A stretch of DNA of 64,000 nucleotides from Neorhizobium vignae (GTDB taxonomy: Bacteria > Pseudomonadota > Alphaproteobacteria > Rhizobiales > Rhizobiaceae). A program made the translations under genes and the position numbers. Location: NCBI RefSeq assembly GCF_000732195.1, contig NZ_JNNU01000002.1, positions 124,001 to 188,000 of the forward strand, read 5' to 3'. Of the stretch, positions 36,167 through 44,893 are shown piece after piece; within the stretch, counting starts at the first letter, position 1, and every line of letters starts with the position of its first letter. The notes under the pieces are model-generated. The model searched no databases and was not told where the DNA came from. It saw only the letters and a program-made list of their open reading frames with translations.

Positions 36167-36417
36167 GCAGTTCCCATGCGTCGATGCGGCCAGGCGGCGG
36201 GACGAGATCGCCGAAGTTGGAGGCAAGGTTGCACCCGGATGACGCGAAAGGCGTCGTCTTTGGGGGCGCCAGTGGCGATGGTCGATGCGGCAAGCGTTTT
36301 TCCCGTCCTGCCGGTCTTTGGATCGGCGATATCCGCGCCAAATCTAACTGATGCGAGGATAAATTAGACAATCTTAAATTTTGTCGGCGACAGTGAGGGA
36401 CACCATCGGAAATCTCC
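36167..36417. other. Intergenic gap before the CHASE-PAS-GGDEF-EAL gene
   Basis: No gene is supported. A weak inverted repeat GACAA/TTGTC (36367-36385) lies about 35 bp before the next start codon. It could be an operator or a terminator remnant. Confidence 0.3.
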
Positions 36418-39105
36418 ATGACCTTGCTGCCCTTCATATCGAAATCGTCTGGCCTTCGGTTCTTCGGCCTCGGCTATTTCTTTCCGGCCATCCTTGCTGT
36501 TGCCGGCCTCTTGGTTGGGGTGGTCCGCGCCGATATCGAAAAACGCGAACAATACCACGTGGCGCAGCAGGTCAAGGCAGCCGAGCAACTGGCCCGGGTT
36601 GCGGCCAGCCTGGAGACCAATATCCGTGGCAACGTCAACCTGATCTATGGGCTCATCGCCGCGATTGCCGCCAATCCGAACATCAACCAGCCGCAATTCA
36701 CCGCACTCTCCGAGCGGATTTTCGGGGTTCCGTCCCAGCTGCGCAACGTCGTCGCAGCCAAGGACCTGGTCGTCGGCCTCGTCTACCCCGAAGAGGCGAA
36801 CAAGAAGGCCCTCGGCCTCGACTACCGCACCAACGAGCTCCAGCGTGATGCCGTGATGAGAGCCGTGGAGCGGCGGACGCTCGTCATCACCGGCCCGGTC
36901 AATCTGGTACAGGGCGGCCGGGGGCTGATTGCCCGCTATCCGGTCTTTTCGCTTGCCAACGGGCGGTTCTGGGGCGTCGTCTCGGCGGTCATCGACCTCG
37001 ACAGGCTCTACGCGGACAGCAACGTCAATACTCAGCGCCAGGCGCTGGACATCGCAATCTCGCAGCGGCCCATCCCCGCCGAGCGCGACATATTCCTCGG
37101 AAACGGCGCTATATTTTCGCAAGACCCGGTCAGATCGAGGATCGAGCTTGGCTACGACACCTGGTACCTCGCCGCAGTCCCGAAAGACGGGTGGCAGAGC
37201 TCTCCGCCGGACATGTTCAGCTTCCGGATCACCGCCCTTCTGATCGCCTTCTGCGTCGCCGCCCCGCTCTTCTGGGCCGGGCTGTTGATGAAACAGCGCC
37301 ACGGCCACATCCTCACCCTGCAGCAGCGCGAGGAACAGCTGGAAACGCTGTCCCAGCGCCTCGAACTTGCGCTTCAGGCCTCCGGCGTCGGCGTCTGGGA
37401 ATATGAACCTTCGACCGACACGCTGATCTGGGACCAGCGCATGTGCGAGCTCTACGACGCGCCGGACAGGGATGTCCGCGAATACGTGGACTGGCGCGAT
37501 GCGCTGCATCCCGACGACATGGAAGCCGCCGAGGCCTGCTTCCGCAAGACGCTCGAGGATGAAACGAGCTACCGTACCGAATTCCGCGTCGTCTCCCGCA
37601 ACGGCGAGATCCGTCACATCCGTGCGCACGGAGCCACCTACCGGACCGCGGCAGGCGTCAAGCGGGTGGTCGGCGCCAACTGGGACGTCACCAGGGACGT
37701 TACGCTGCATTCCGAACTGCGGCAGGCCCAGACGAAGGCCGAGTTGCAGAACGACGAACTGCGTTCGGCAAGGCGCACGCTCGAACATCAGTCGCTGCAC
37801 GACGCCCTGACCGGCCTGCCGAACCGGCGCTTCCTCGACCAGTTCATGACCGCCGGAGAGAACCAGGCTGCAGGTCACCGGCTGGCATTCATCCACATCG
37901 ATCTCGACCGCTTCAAGGAGGTCAACGACACGCTTGGCCATGCGGCGGGCGACGCGGTCCTGAAGGCGGCCACGTCCCGCCTGCTCGAACTGATCGACCA
38001 CGACGAGTTCGCCTCGCGCATCGGCGGTGACGAATTCGTCGTCGTGACCGGGGGGCCGGAACCGCAGCGCCGGGCCGAATACCTCGCCCAGTCGATCGTC
38101 AATACCCTTGCCCGCCCCATCGATATCGGCGGGCATGAATGTCGCATCGGCTGCAGCGCCGGCATCGCCTGCCAGTCTGCAGCCGGCGAGGAACTGAGCC
38201 AGCTGCTAATCAATGCCGATATCGCGCTCTATGAAGCCAAGAAGCGCGGCCGCAACCGAGTCGAGGTTTTCTCGAAGGAACTGCGCTCGGCGGTTGTGCT
38301 GCGCAAGCGCATGTCCGACGAGTTCCTGAGCGCGCTCGAAGGCGACCAGATCATCCCCTTTTTCCAGCCTCAGTTCGATGCGCATTCGCTCGCCATAGTC
38401 GGCGTCGAGGCGCTGGCGCGCTGGCAGCATCCCAAACGCGGCCTGCTGGCACCGGACAGTTTCCTGGCGATTGCCGAGAGCCTGCACCGGTCGGCCGATA
38501 TCGATGCGATCATTCTGGAAAAGGCGCTCTTCCAATCGGCGAGATGGAGCGCGCTCGGGCTCGATATCCCGCATCTTTCCGTCAACATCTCGGCGCAGCG
38601 CCTGAAGGACGAGAGGCTGTTCAAACGACTGGCCGAACTGCCGATCGCGCCCGGGACCCTTTCGTTCGAACTTCTCGAATCGATCTCCTTCGAGGATCAG
38701 GACAAGGACCTGAGATCCGCCATTCTCGACCTCAAGGCGCTCGGGATCGATATCGAAATCGATGATTTCGGCACCGGCCATGCCTCGATCGTCAGCCTTC
38801 TCGAACTCGGGCCCAAGCGGCTGAAAATCGACCGCAAGCTGATTGCGCCGCTCGAAGCCGCCGGCTCGCAGCGCCGACTGGTCGCCTCGATCATCGAGAT
38901 CGGCCGCTCCCAGGGCATCGAGATCGTCGCCGAAGGGGTGGAGACGGCAGCGCATGTGGACATCCTGCGCAGCCTCGGCTGCCAGACCCTGCAGGGATAC
39001 GTCTTCGCAAAACCGATGCCGGCCGACGAGTTCATCACATTCGCGACGGACTGGCGGGCAGGCAACCATACGTGGTTCGCGCCATCGGCGGCGCTGGTCC
39101 GCTGA
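36418..39105 (+). CDS. Membrane-bound CHASE-PAS-GGDEF-EAL c-di-GMP turnover protein
   Basis: 895 aa. Membrane helices lie at about 15-37 and 263-283. Between them is a CHASE-type periplasmic sensor (YGLIAAIAANPNINQPQF). A PAS domain follows (ETLSQRLELALQASGVGVWE), then GGDEF with intact SRIGGDEFVVVTG near residue 537 but no RxxD inhibition site, then an EAL domain (VEALARWQHP, NISAQRL, DDFGTGHAS, VAEGVET) with catalytic residues present. It may make and break c-di-GMP or act mainly as a phosphodiesterase. An external signal is sensed by CHASE. Confidence 0.9.
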   Translation: MTLLPFISKSSGLRFFGLGYFFPAILAVAGLLVGVVRADIEKREQYHVAQQVKAAEQLARVAASLETNIRGNVNLIYGLIAAIAANPNINQPQFTALSERIFGVPSQLRNVVAAKDLVVGLVYPEEANKKALGLDYRTNELQRDAVMRAVERRTLVITGPVNLVQGGRGLIARYPVFSLANGRFWGVVSAVIDLDRLYADSNVNTQRQALDIAISQRPIPAERDIFLGNGAIFSQDPVRSRIELGYDTWYLAAVPKDGWQSSPPDMFSFRITALLIAFCVAAPLFWAGLLMKQRHGHILTLQQREEQLETLSQRLELALQASGVGVWEYEPSTDTLIWDQRMCELYDAPDRDVREYVDWRDALHPDDMEAAEACFRKTLEDETSYRTEFRVVSRNGEIRHIRAHGATYRTAAGVKRVVGANWDVTRDVTLHSELRQAQTKAELQNDELRSARRTLEHQSLHDALTGLPNRRFLDQFMTAGENQAAGHRLAFIHIDLDRFKEVNDTLGHAAGDAVLKAATSRLLELIDHDEFASRIGGDEFVVVTGGPEPQRRAEYLAQSIVNTLARPIDIGGHECRIGCSAGIACQSAAGEELSQLLINADIALYEAKKRGRNRVEVFSKELRSAVVLRKRMSDEFLSALEGDQIIPFFQPQFDAHSLAIVGVEALARWQHPKRGLLAPDSFLAIAESLHRSADIDAIILEKALFQSARWSALGLDIPHLSVNISAQRLKDERLFKRLAELPIAPGTLSFELLESISFEDQDKDLRSAILDLKALGIDIEIDDFGTGHASIVSLLELGPKRLKIDRKLIAPLEAAGSQRRLVASIIEIGRSQGIEIVAEGVETAAHVDILRSLGCQTLQGYVFAKPMPADEFITFATDWRAGNHTWFAPSAALVR

Positions 39106-39147
39106 GCGAACCGCGTTCGGAAAAAATCGCGCCTCGCAAAACAGATG

Positions 39148-39178
39148 TTGACCCGGCCCCTGGGGCTGCCCCGATAGG
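39148..39178 (+). promoter_or_regulatory. MerR-type promoter of the MerR/P-loop gene
   Basis: TTGACC (39148-39153), 19-bp spacer, GATAGG (39173-39178). The spacer holds GC dyads (GCCCCTGGGGC at 39156-39166, GGGGCTGCCCC at 39162-39172). An extended 19-bp spacer with a dyad is the form activated by MerR proteins, which fits autoregulation by the gene that follows. Confidence 0.6.
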
Positions 39179-39209
39179 AGGAGCGGTCAACAACCGACGA
39201 GGTGATTCC

Positions 39210-40244
39210 TTGAGTTCTTCCGCACACTACCTGAACCCGTCCGACGCCGCCGAACGGCTCGGCATTTCCCCGAAGGCGCTGCGCCTCTATGAACAGCGCG
39301 GCATGATCGCCCCGGTGCGCACCGCGGCCGGATGGCGGGCCTACGGCCCGCACGAAATGGCCCGCGCCGGCGAGATCGCCGCGTTGCGAGCCCTTGGCCT
39401 CAGCCTCGCACAGGTGGCGCGGGTGCTGAAAGGCGACGCGCAGGACCTTGCTCCCGCGCTTGCCGTCCATCAGGCGCGGCTTGAAACGGAGGCCCGCCGG
39501 ATCGCCGAGACGGTAGAAAAAGTCCGCAGCCTGCGCACGGGCCTTGCCGGCGGCGAGTCGCCCCGGGCCAACGAGTTGACGCGTCTGACGCGTCCGGCGG
39601 CCGAGATCGCGGCAGCGTTCAATCTCCCCTGGCCCTGGGGCGGCGAACCCTTCGAGCTTAGGGATGTGAGGCCGCTCAACTACATCATCGGCCCGCTCGG
39701 CAGCGGCAAGACCAGATTCTCCAAGGCAATCGCCGAACATCTTCCGGGCGCGATCTTCGTAGGTCTCGATCGCGCCGCCAACGACGCCGCCGAAGCCCGG
39801 GCAGGAATGGAAACCGATCCGGCGCTGAAGCTACGCGTCGAGCAATCGCTCGCCTGGCTTGTCGAGGAGGGCGCTACGGCAACGCCTGCCCTCACCGCCC
39901 TCCTCGTCGCCATCGAAGCCGACGCGGCCCGCATCCCGGTCATCGACATGATCGAGCAGGGTCTGGACCAGCCATCGCAGGAGGCGGTCTCGGCCTATCT
40001 GCGCAACCGCCGTCCCGGCGCCTGCCCGCTCTTCATCATGACCCGCTCCTCGGCGATCCTCGATCTCGGCGCCGTCGGACCGGACGAGGCGATCATCCTT
40101 TGCCCCGCCAACCACAGCCCCCCGAGCCGCGTCGCACCCGTCCCGGGTGCACCGGGTTACGAGGCCGTCGCCACCTGCCTTGCCGCTCCCGACGTCCGCG
40201 CCCGCACGGAAGGCGTCATCGCCTGGCGTCCGCAGGTCGCCTGA
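39210..40244 (+). CDS. MerR-family regulator fused to a P-loop NTPase-like domain
   Basis: 344 aa from a TTG at 39210 with GAGGTG 6 bp upstream; the longer open frame starts inside the preceding gene and runs through the promoter. The N-terminus is a MerR winged helix (SDAAERLGISPKALRLYEQR) and coiled dimer helix. After about residue 150 comes NYIIGPLGSGKTRFSKAIAE, a Walker A motif, then further NTPase-like sequence including CPLFIMTRSSAIL. MerR proteins normally end in a small-ligand or metal domain, so an NTPase-type effector domain is unusual. The ligand is unknown. Confidence 0.8.
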   Translation: MSSSAHYLNPSDAAERLGISPKALRLYEQRGMIAPVRTAAGWRAYGPHEMARAGEIAALRALGLSLAQVARVLKGDAQDLAPALAVHQARLETEARRIAETVEKVRSLRTGLAGGESPRANELTRLTRPAAEIAAAFNLPWPWGGEPFELRDVRPLNYIIGPLGSGKTRFSKAIAEHLPGAIFVGLDRAANDAAEARAGMETDPALKLRVEQSLAWLVEEGATATPALTALLVAIEADAARIPVIDMIEQGLDQPSQEAVSAYLRNRRPGACPLFIMTRSSAILDLGAVGPDEAIILCPANHSPPSRVAPVPGAPGYEAVATCLAAPDVRARTEGVIAWRPQVA

Positions 40245-40285
40245 ACCGCAGGCGCCATCCTCGATACACGAGAGCCGCAAACAAC

Positions 40286-40316
40286 AAAAAGCCCCGCCGG
40301 CGGCAACCGGCGGGGC
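40286..40316 (-). terminator. Rho-independent terminator of clpP
   Basis: Perfect 10-bp stem GCCCCGCCGG/CCGGCGGGGC (40291-40300 with 40307-40316) followed on the minus strand by five T (40290-40286). It lies between the MerR and clpP stop codons and can serve both convergent genes. Confidence 0.85.
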
Positions 40317-40344
40317 TATTCAATTCACAAATGGCGGCGAAAGA

Positions 40345-40962
40345 TCAGATTTCGCTCTGCGACGTCACGATCCTCGAAACCAAGCCGTAGGTCTTGGCTT
40401 CTTCGGCCGACAGCCAGTAGTCGCGGTCGGTGTCCTTGGCGATCTTTTCGACCGACTGGCCGGTTGCTTCCGCAAAGATCCTGTTCAGCCGCTCGTTCAT
40501 CTTGATGATCTCGCGGGCCTGGATCTCGATGTCGGATGCCATGCCGCGAGTGCCGCCGGACGGTTGATGAAGCAGGAAGCGGGTGTTCGGCAAGCAGATG
40601 CGGCGCTCCTTCGGAACGGACACGTAGATCAGCGCACCGGCCGATGCGACCCAGCCCGTACCGATCATCCAGACCTTCGGCTTGATGAACCTGATCATGT
40701 CGTGGATCGAATCGCCCGATTCCACGTGGCCGCCGGGCGAGCTCACATAGACGCGGATGTCGTCGTCGCTGGCCGCGGCAAGCGCCACGAGCTGCGTGTT
40801 GACCTTCTGCGCCAGTTCCTGGGTAATCGTCCCATAGATGAAGATCGAACGCGACTTGAAAAGATTCGCTTCCGTTTCCTTGCCGAGCGGCAGTTCCTTG
40901 GTCTTGTCGTCCTTGTCGTCTTCGTCGTCGAGCACGCTGAGAGTCTCCTGCATCAGATTCAT
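40345..40962 (-). CDS. ClpP-family serine protease subunit
   Basis: 205 aa. The catalytic triad is complete: Ser107 (GWVASAGAL), His132 (FLLHQPSGG) and Asp181 ([13 protein letters not shown]). The N-terminus carries an acidic extension ([15 protein letters not shown]) before the axial-loop region [18 protein letters not shown]. There is no adjacent clpX or lon, so this is a secondary ClpP paralogue rather than the housekeeping clpP-clpX-lon copy. It would degrade proteins delivered by a Clp ATPase encoded elsewhere. Confidence 0.9.
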   Translation of the reverse strand: MNLMQETLSVLDDEDDKDDKTKELPLGKETEANLFKSRSIFIYGTITQELAQKVNTQLVALAAASDDDIRVYVSSPGGHVESGDSIHDMIRFIKPKVWMIGTGWVASAGALIYVSVPKERRICLPNTRFLLHQPSGGTRGMASDIEIQAREIIKMNERLNRIFAEATGQSVEKIAKDTDRDYWLSAEEAKTYGLVSRIVTSQSEI

Positions 40963-41150
40963 ATACCGGACATAATGTGTTCGCCGCCGTAAAACAATGG
41001 AGCGTAGAGTCTAAGACGGAACCTTCCACGGACTAAGGTGAATGACGTAGTTACCGAGCCTCCAGCCGCCGCAATTGCGATGGACAGCCACCGGGCGCTT
41101 GCCTATCTTCGCAAGTCATTCCGCATGCACATAATTTCCAGGGGACCCAA

Positions 41151-41735
41151 ATGCTGAAACGCCTTTCGCTCACCGCCGCCGTTCTTGCCGCCGCCACAGT
41201 GCCGGCCTTTGCGCACCTCAATCCCGCCGAGCATGGCTCGTTTCTCGCCGGTTTCTCCCATCCGCTTTTTGGCGCCGACCATATCCTGGTCATGGTTGCA
41301 GTAGGCCTGTGGGCGGCGCAGATCGGAACGGCGAACAACCGAAATGCGCTGTGGATCGTCCCCCTGGCTTTCGTCGGCACCATGGCCGCCGGCTTCCTCC
41401 TCGCCCTCGGTGGCGTCAGCCTCCCCTTCGTCGAACCGGCGATCCTCGCGTCGGTGATCGGCCTCGGTCTGCTCGTCGCGACCGCCGTGAAACTGCCGGT
41501 TTCGGCGGCAGCGGCCGTCGTCGGCGTTTTTGCGCTGTTCCACGGCCACGCCCATGGCGGTGAACTCGGCTCGGCAGGCGCAGTGCGGTTCGGCATCGGT
41601 TTCATGATCGCCACCGCCCTCCTGCATTCAGCCGGCATCGCGCTCGGCCTCGGCATTGCCCGCTTCAGCCCTTATATCGCCCGTATCCTCGGCGCTGCGA
41701 CCGCGCTTCTAGGCCTGTCGCTGGCCTTCGGCTGA
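41151..41735 (+). CDS. HupE/UreJ family membrane protein
   Basis: 194 aa. Signal peptide to about residue 21 (VPAFA-HLNP). HPLFGADHILVMVAVGLWAA, then FHGHAHGGELG, give the His- and Asp-rich pattern of HupE/UreJ, a family linked to nickel or cobalt uptake for hydrogenase or urease. Six helices are predicted. No hydrogenase or urease gene lies in the window, so the metal is uncertain. Confidence 0.9.
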   Translation: MLKRLSLTAAVLAAATVPAFAHLNPAEHGSFLAGFSHPLFGADHILVMVAVGLWAAQIGTANNRNALWIVPLAFVGTMAAGFLLALGGVSLPFVEPAILASVIGLGLLVATAVKLPVSAAAAVVGVFALFHGHAHGGELGSAGAVRFGIGFMIATALLHSAGIALGLGIARFSPYIARILGAATALLGLSLAFG

Positions 41736-41760
41736 GCCCGAAGATTACCGAAATGTAAGG

Positions 41761-41786
41761 GATTCCGGCTTTGAAATGCCGGAATC
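41761..41786 (+). repeat. Perfect inverted repeat between hupE and the DUF2076 gene
   Basis: GATTCCGGC/GCCGGAATC (41761-41769 with 41778-41786), 8-bp loop, about 45 bp before the DUF2076 start. No T-run follows. It may be a weak terminator of hupE or an operator. Confidence 0.55.
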
Positions 41787-41832
41787 GCTGCCTACCTTCT
41801 TGTGCATGGCAAACGCCTGCAAGGAGGCAAGC

Positions 41833-42681
41833 ATGTCACCGGAAGAACGCCAGCTTCTGACCGCCCTTTTCGACCGCGTCCGCACCGCCGCCGCAACCCC
41901 GCGCGACCGTGACGCCGAAACGCTCATCGACCAGGCCACCCGCGAACAGCCCTACGCCACCTACTATCTGGCCCAGGCCGTCATCGTGCAGGAAAAAGGC
42001 CTGGAAGCCGCCGCCAACCGCATCCGGGAACTGGAAGACCGCGTCCACCAGCTCGAAGCGGAGACAAGCGAACATCACCGCGCCGAACAGAGCGGCGGTT
42101 TCCTGAGCTCGATCTTCGGCACCGGCCAGGCCCAGCAGTCCTCGATTCCACAGCCCGGCATCCGACCCGCTCCCCAATCAGGTCCGTGGGGCAGCGCCCC
42201 GCGCCAGAACTACCGCACCGGCAGCGATTATGACGACGGTTATCGGACGCCCCCGCCGTCCGCCGCCCCCTGGAGCGGCCAGATGTCAGCCCCGTCGGCC
42301 GGCGGCAGCTTTTTGCGCGGCGCGCTCGGCACCGCAGCCGGCGTCGCGGGCGGCATGCTGCTCGCCAATTCGCTGTCGGGCATTTTCGGCAGCCACATGA
42401 ACTCGCTCGGCTGGGGCTCGCCCCTCGCCGGTGCGAACCCGTTCGGAAGCGGCACCGCCCCGGCCGAGGAAACCGTCATCAACAACAACTATTTCGGCGA
42501 TGACGCGATCCGCCAGGCCTCGGATGACAAGAGCGCCGCCGCCAACACCAATGACGCAGCCGACAATTCCGGCTCGAACGCCGGTTGGCAACAGGCCGAT
42601 TACGTCGATGACGATTTTTCCGACGACCAGGCGGATTTCGACAACAGCGACTTGGGCAGCGATGATTCGATGGACGTGTAG
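41833..42681 (+). CDS. DUF2076 domain-containing protein
   Basis: 282 aa from the ATG at 41833 (AAGGAGG 7 bp upstream). The N-terminal ~75 residues (SPEERQLLTALFDRVRTAA) are the DUF2076 helical domain. The rest is low-complexity, rich in Pro, Gly, Ser and Asn, with a glycine-rich hydrophobic stretch (GSFLRGALGTAAGVAGGMLL) and an acidic tail (YVDDDFSDDQADFDNSD). Function unknown; DUF2076 proteins are often called periplasmic ligand-binding sensor-like, but no signal peptide is visible here. Confidence 0.8.
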   Translation: MSPEERQLLTALFDRVRTAAATPRDRDAETLIDQATREQPYATYYLAQAVIVQEKGLEAAANRIRELEDRVHQLEAETSEHHRAEQSGGFLSSIFGTGQAQQSSIPQPGIRPAPQSGPWGSAPRQNYRTGSDYDDGYRTPPPSAAPWSGQMSAPSAGGSFLRGALGTAAGVAGGMLLANSLSGIFGSHMNSLGWGSPLAGANPFGSGTAPAEETVINNNYFGDDAIRQASDDKSAAANTNDAADNSGSNAGWQQADYVDDDFSDDQADFDNSDLGSDDSMDV

Positions 42682-42798
42682 GTTGGACTCTTCGCGCCCC
42701 CAATTACCATTAGCCCTTCCCAACGAATTGATTTGAACCAAGGGCAGGAGCGCTGACGCGGGTTAGGACCCTGCCCCTTGTGGGGAGGGGTCTTCCCG

Positions 42799-43263
42799 CT
42801 ACCCACGTCCTCGATACGTCGCAACCCCCTGCTCCGGCAGCCACACGCCGGCCGGGGCCTCGCCCGTCTGCCAGAACACGTCGATCGGGATGCCGCCGCG
42901 CGGATACCAGTAGGCACCGATCCTCAGCCACTTCGGGGCGAGCAGGTCGACGATCCGCTTGGCGATATAGATCGAGCAGTCCTCGTGGAACGCACCGTGG
43001 TTCCTGAACGAATGCAGGAACAGTTTCAGCGACTTCGATTCCACCAGGAACCCGTCCGGAATATAATCGATGACGATATGGGCGAAGTCCGGCTGGCCGG
43101 TCATCGGGCAGAGCGAAGTAAACTCGGGCGCCGTGAAGCGCACCACGTAATCGGTGCCCTGGTTGCCGTTCGGTACCTTTTCCAGCACCGCGGTTTCGGG
43201 GCTCTGCGGAGCCTCCACCTGGGATCCGAGCTGCGAGAGCCCGCTGACATCCGTCATCGTCAT
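42799..43263 (-). CDS. queF: NADPH-dependent 7-cyano-7-deazaguanine reductase
   Basis: 154 aa, the short type I form. The active-site motif [14 protein letters not shown] places the nucleophilic Cys at 52 and Asp at 59. [20 protein letters not shown] contributes substrate binding. It reduces preQ0 to preQ1 in queuosine synthesis. Its start overlaps the CDF stop by 4 bp (ATGA), so it is translated with the transporter. Confidence 0.94.
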   Translation of the reverse strand: MTMTDVSGLSQLGSQVEAPQSPETAVLEKVPNGNQGTDYVVRFTAPEFTSLCPMTGQPDFAHIVIDYIPDGFLVESKSLKLFLHSFRNHGAFHEDCSIYIAKRIVDLLAPKWLRIGAYWYPRGGIPIDVFWQTGEAPAGVWLPEQGVATYRGRG

Positions 43264-44174
43264 TTGCCTGTTCCTTCGAATTCGACCTTCTGTCCATGTG
43301 GATTTTCGCTTTCGGGCTCCACATGGATCGCCAATGTGGAGCCCGCAATAATCTCTTTGATCGCATCTTCCAAGCGGTCGCAGATCGCATGTGCCTCTTC
43401 GACGCTCATATCCGCCGGCACGACCAGATGAAAATCGATGAAAACCGCTGCCCCGGCCCGGCGCGACTTGAGATCATGGACGCCGAGCGCGCCGACTGAA
43501 TGGGTTGCGATCGCCTCGCGCACCGCCGCCTCCTCGTCCGGCTCCAGCGCCCGGTCCATCAGCCCTCCGATGGAATGGGTGATCACCTTGTAGCCTTGCC
43601 AGAGAATGTTGATCGCGACCAGGATGGCAAGTACCGGATCGAGGATCGCATACCCTGTTGCAATAGCCAGGATGAGGCCGACGAAGACCCCGGCCGAGGT
43701 GACCACGTCGGACATGATATGCTGGCCGTCGGCCGCCATCGCCGGCGAATAATGGGTGGTGCCGACCCGGATCAGGGTTGTGGCCCACAATGCATTGATG
43801 ACCGCCGCAAGCCCGTTGATCGCAAGGCCGAGCACCGGCGCATCCGGAAGTCTCGGCGCAGACAGCCCGTCCCAGGCTTCGCTGATGATCAGGATCGCCG
43901 CAACGATGATCAGCGCGCCTTCGACCACCGCCGACATATATTCCGCCTTGTGATGGCCGAACTGATGGTCGTGGTCGGCCGGCCGCTGCGCATAGCGGAT
44001 CACGAAATAGGCGATGAAGGCGGCGGCGACGTTGACTAAGGATTCGAGCCCGTCCGAGAGCAGCGCGACGGAGCCCGTCACCCACCAGGCCAGCATCTTC
44101 AAGGACATGACGCCGAGCGACAGCGGCATGCCCCAGAAGGCCAGCCGCTCGACGATTTTGACTTCCCTCGCCAC
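43260..44174 (-). CDS. Cation diffusion facilitator transporter
   Basis: 304 aa from a GTG at 44174 (AAGGAAG 6 bp upstream). The open frame extends 39 codons further, but that part runs through a long hairpin. Six helices. The transport site uses [11 protein letters not shown] and [10 protein letters not shown] (HxxxD). The C-terminal cytoplasmic domain has [19 protein letters not shown]. It exports divalent metal (Zn, Fe or Mn; not decidable here). Operon with queF downstream. Confidence 0.9.
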   Translation of the reverse strand: MAREVKIVERLAFWGMPLSLGVMSLKMLAWWVTGSVALLSDGLESLVNVAAAFIAYFVIRYAQRPADHDHQFGHHKAEYMSAVVEGALIIVAAILIISEAWDGLSAPRLPDAPVLGLAINGLAAVINALWATTLIRVGTTHYSPAMAADGQHIMSDVVTSAGVFVGLILAIATGYAILDPVLAILVAINILWQGYKVITHSIGGLMDRALEPDEEAAVREAIATHSVGALGVHDLKSRRAGAAVFIDFHLVVPADMSVEEAHAICDRLEDAIKEIIAGSTLAIHVEPESENPHGQKVEFEGTGK

Positions 44175-44229
44175 GATGTCTTCCTTTTTGCGCGTGCGAA
44201 TGATTTGCAGGACCGAAGGCCCAAAACGG

Positions 44230-44270
44230 CGAAACCGCCGCAACGAGATGGTCTCGCTGCGGCGGTTTCG
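44230..44270 (-). terminator. Long hairpin, probable terminator of trpE(G)-GNAT
   Basis: CGAAACCGCCGCAACGAGA pairs with the matching arm (44230-44248 with 44252-44270) over 19 positions with one mismatch and a three-base loop. On the minus strand GCCGTTTTGGG follows, a short T-tract. It lies about 120 bp after the GNAT stop. Because it also precedes the CDF start it could act as a 5' UTR element instead. Confidence 0.6.
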
Positions 44271-44387
44271 ATTAGCCTGCATATCGCTCACATGAGCGGC
44301 TTTGTCAAAGGGCCGGCTGGCATAATCCGGGCTTGTCGGATGGCGTCGCGGCGGCCACGTCCGCCTCCTCCTCGATGTGCTGTCAGC

Positions 44388-44891
44388 CTACCCGAAAACC
44401 ACCGCCATCCGGATACTGTCGATATACCGGCCGTCGATCTTCACCGCATCCCGCGCCACGCCTTCCCGCACGAAACCGACCTTTTCGTAGAGCGCGATGG
44501 CACGCACGTTGTCGGCATGCACATGCAGCTCGACGCGGTGGAAGCCGCATTCGCGGGCCTGCCCGACAGCGGCGCGGATCAGCCGCGTGCCAAGCCCCTT
44601 GTCACGATAGCCGGGGATGATCCCCATCCCGAGCGTGCCGCAATGAGCAGCCGTCGGGCGGGAATGCCGGCGGATGTCGCACCAGCCGACCACTTCGCTG
44701 CCGACAACGGCAACGACTTGTGGATGGCCGTTCTCGATGTTGTCGAGCACGAAGGGCCGCACGTCTTCAAGCGGCGGCGCCTCCAGGAAGCTCAGGTATT
44801 TTCGCTCGCGCGAGACCGTGTCGAGTGCCTTGTGAAAACTCTCGATATGCTCCTCGCGGATGGATTCGATCGGGATTGTTTCTGACAACAT
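44388..44891 (-). CDS. GNAT-family N-acetyltransferase downstream of trpE(G)
   Basis: 167 aa. Motif A is MGIIPGYRDKGLGTRLIRAA, then FHRVELHVHADNVRAIALYE and KVGFVREGVARD, the RimJ/L-like or small-molecule GNAT pattern. It begins 2 bp after the trpE(G) stop, so it shares that operon and attenuator. The acceptor is unknown. Confidence 0.88.
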   Translation of the reverse strand: MLSETIPIESIREEHIESFHKALDTVSRERKYLSFLEAPPLEDVRPFVLDNIENGHPQVVAVVGSEVVGWCDIRRHSRPTAAHCGTLGMGIIPGYRDKGLGTRLIRAAVGQARECGFHRVELHVHADNVRAIALYEKVGFVREGVARDAVKIDGRYIDSIRMAVVFG

Positions 44892-44893
44892 TC

